Positions 62,297-64,000 of a DNA stretch of 64,000 nucleotides are shown piece by piece. The position numbers and the translations under genes were made by a program. The stretch is from positions 2,790,001-2,854,000 of the forward strand of contig NZ_CP121196.1 in the NCBI RefSeq assembly GCF_039994875.1, in the 5' to 3' direction. The stretch comes from Telmatobacter sp. DSM 110680 (GTDB taxonomy: Bacteria; Acidobacteriota; Terriglobia; Terriglobales; Acidobacteriaceae). The notes beneath the pieces were generated by a model, which was not told the DNA's origin, searched no databases, and worked only from the letters and a program-made list of their open reading frames with translations. The first letter of the stretch is position 1. Every line of letters begins with the position of its first letter.

Positions 62297-63247
62297 ATGC
62301 GCCGTGTCGCGCTGATCTACAACCCTGCTTCAGGACAGCACTCCGGGCGCCGCTCCTCCCACATTCAGAGCGCGCTTGCGGTTCTGCGCGATGCCGGAAT
62401 CGACGCTGAGGCCCTGGAGACACACGCCCCTGGCAGCGGCAAGTCGCTGGCCCTCGCCGCGGTGCGTCAAGGTTACGACGCCGTTATCGCCTGCGGTGGT
62501 GATGGAACAGTACACGAGGTGCTGCAATCGCTGGTCGGGACAAACGTTGCGCTGGGGGTGATACCACTGGGTACAGCGAATGCATTGGCGCAAAATCTTG
62601 GTCTGGGGCGCCATCCCGTAAAGGCCATGCGCGCCCTTGTCAACGCGGAACCGGTTGAAATCCCGGTTGGCCGCATCCATTTTCGAGAGGAGAATGGCGC
62701 GCGCGGCTGGCGTTATTTCACAGTCGCCGCGGGTGTGGGTGCGGATGCTCTGCTTATGTCGAGCATGGACCCGGGCCTCAAGCGTCGTTTTGGTTACGCG
62801 CTTTACATGCTTGAGGCTTTCAAAATCTGGGCCTCTCATCCGTTTCCACTGTTCGACGCATCTTTTTCCATCGATGGCAATGCAGAGCCGCGCGTCGAGC
62901 AGGTCTCGCAACTTCTCGCGATCCGCATTCGATCATTTGGCGGAGCGCTGGGCGTGCTGGCTCCGGGCGCTACGCTGCATAAGAAGGACCTCAGTCTCGT
63001 CGCCTTCAAAACTCGAAGCAGGTTACAGTATCTTCGCTTTCTCCTTGCCACTCTTGTTGGACGCCAGACCTTCTCGCGCACAATTGAATTGCTCGACGCC
63101 GATGCCGTCGAATGCCGCGTGTTGAACGGATCAAAAAGCCGCGTGTTTGTAGAGGCAGATGGAGAAGTACTTGGTGTTCTGCCCGCTCGCATCGAACTGG
63201 CACGCGAAACACTCATTCTTCTAGTCCCTCCCCACGCCGAGCCGTAA
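62297..63247 (+). CDS. Diacylglycerol-kinase-type lipid kinase
   Basis: The 316-residue soluble kinase is of the DagK/YegS/BmrU family. It shows YNPASGQHSGRRSS at the N-terminus, the glycine-rich nucleotide site ACGGDGTVHEV, the GTANALAQNLGLG loop and the later acidic segment EADGEVLGVLPARIEL. It phosphorylates diacylglycerol or a related lipid (phosphatidate recycling). The start codon ATG at 62297 is preceded by weak AAAGCATCC spacing. It lies alone between the GH3 gene and the esterase gene. Confidence 0.92.
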   Translation: MRRVALIYNPASGQHSGRRSSHIQSALAVLRDAGIDAEALETHAPGSGKSLALAAVRQGYDAVIACGGDGTVHEVLQSLVGTNVALGVIPLGTANALAQNLGLGRHPVKAMRALVNAEPVEIPVGRIHFREENGARGWRYFTVAAGVGADALLMSSMDPGLKRRFGYALYMLEAFKIWASHPFPLFDASFSIDGNAEPRVEQVSQLLAIRIRSFGGALGVLAPGATLHKKDLSLVAFKTRSRLQYLRFLLATLVGRQTFSRTIELLDADAVECRVLNGSKSRVFVEADGEVLGVLPARIELARETLILLVPPHAEP

Positions 63248-63350
63248 GCATTTCCGCAACAGACTAAGTTCGCCGAAATCCTTCCCATTTGCATCGTCAA
63301 TCCCCCGCCTGCAATCATCGCTGCGACGTATTTTCATTCGAGGCTTCAGC

Positions 63351-64000
63351 ATGAAAAAATCTGCGATTCTTTTCTGCACCGCACTCACAGTCTTCATCGC
63401 AACTGCATGCACGCAAAAACCTGCATGGCAACCCGCGCCCGGCCACGTCACCCTGCCTCTCTGGCCCAACGGGGCACCCGGCGCGTCCTCGAACCCACAG
63501 CCTGAAATCGACACCACCAAGCTCACCGACAATCTGATCGCCGGTAAGTCGCTCGTTCGGCTGGGAAACGTTTCTAACCCAACGCTCACCGTTTACTCAC
63601 CGAAGGGCGGCGCTGCGCTGCCGGCCGTCGTGGTGTTTCCCGGCGGCGGATATCAAATTCTCGCCATCGATCTTGAAGGTACTGAAGTCTGTGACTGGCT
63701 CAACTCGATCAACGTGGCATGCGTTCTGGTGAAGTACCGCGTACCCAATACCGGTCCCTTTCCAAAATCACCAGCAGCCCTGCAGGATGCGCAACGCGCG
63801 CTGGGTATGGTTCGTCAACACGCGGCAGAATGGCATATTGATCCCAACCGGGTAGGTGTTCTTGGCTTCTCCGCCGGCGCGCATCTCTCTGCTGCACTGA
63901 GCACTCATTTCGACAAGCGCCTCTACGATCCCATCGACGCTGCGGACCAGCTCAGTTGCCGTCCAGAATTTGCGTTCATCATCTACCCCGGATATCTCGC
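63351..64000 (+). CDS. Esterase of the alpha/beta-hydrolase (acetyl-xylan-esterase-like) type, 3' truncated by window end
   Basis: The first 216 residues of a secreted lipoprotein enzyme are present. The lipobox signal is MKKSAILFCTALTVFIATAC (Cys20), then PGHVTLPLWPNGAPGASSN, the oxyanion strand VVVFPGGGYQIL, and the nucleophile elbow VGVLGFSAGAHLSAAL. BD-FAE/acetyl-xylan-esterase proteins deacetylate xylan and related glycans. The catalytic Asp and His lie beyond the window. It fits the glycan-degrading theme of the region. Confidence 0.88.
   Translation, partial: MKKSAILFCTALTVFIATACTQKPAWQPAPGHVTLPLWPNGAPGASSNPQPEIDTTKLTDNLIAGKSLVRLGNVSNPTLTVYSPKGGAALPAVVVFPGGGYQILAIDLEGTEVCDWLNSINVACVLVKYRVPNTGPFPKSPAALQDAQRALGMVRQHAAEWHIDPNRVGVLGFSAGAHLSAALSTHFDKRLYDPIDAADQLSCRPEFAFIIYPGYL

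Noticed and set aside
1..64000. tRNA, rRNA or CRISPR arrays
   Set aside because: I saw no TPsiC/anticodon-type structures, no rRNA sequences and no regularly spaced identical repeats of CRISPR length.

Overview
The window looks like a chromosomal segment of an Acidobacteriota bacterium, most likely class Terriglobia. Pointers are an acidobacterial VWFA-related domain protein, several large secreted FG-GAP and Ig-like proteins, a class II (B12-dependent) ribonucleotide reductase, a LytS/LytTR sensor pair, tandem signal peptidases behind rnc, and many secreted polysaccharide-degrading enzymes. This is inference from gene content; there is no rRNA or tRNA marker in the window. Layout: 0-29 kb is mostly housekeeping. 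It holds a TPR protein divergent from a LytS/LytTR two-component pair, a gluconate-dehydrogenase-like subunit plus GMC oxidoreductase pair, an rnc-lepB-lepB-AsmA-HAD run, an alpha-carbonic-anhydrase homologue that has lost its catalytic residues, metK with a hairpin-rich leader, an FG-GAP surface protein, a RodZ-like HTH protein, an ABC permease, a GT39-like membrane glycosyltransferase, an HTH-TOBE regulator, a membrane pyrophosphatase (hppA), a flavin-type oxidoreductase, a GNAT acetyltransferase, and nrdJ behind a promoter with an NrdR-like box. From 29 to 52.5 kb lies an accessory zone: a degraded element with 21-nt iterated motifs, a truncated DUF2188-like fragment, an M1-type metallopeptidase, a giant FG-GAP/Ig-like protein split by a frameshift, a GH-A clan glycosidase, a VWFA-related/PA14 protein, and a string of small, mostly unknown genes (one an Imm26-like immunity protein). 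These small genes are punctuated by about a dozen copies of a roughly 60-70 bp imperfect palindrome. Every copy has the same orientation, and the two arms change in concert between copies; this is the most unusual structure in the window. From 52.6 kb to the end the segment is again orderly and carries a glycan-degradation set (GH105, PL5 alginate lyase, cupin, GH3 beta-glucosidase, start of an esterase) plus a lipase maturation factor, a CrtI-like oxidoreductase and a diacylglycerol-kinase-type lipid kinase. The secreted enzymes plausibly cooperate in extracellular or periplasmic breakdown of plant or algal polysaccharides, exported through Sec/Tat and processed by the two signal peptidases upstream. 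Strong intrinsic terminators follow metK, the FG-GAP gene, hppA, the GH105 gene and the CrtI-like/GH3 convergent pair.
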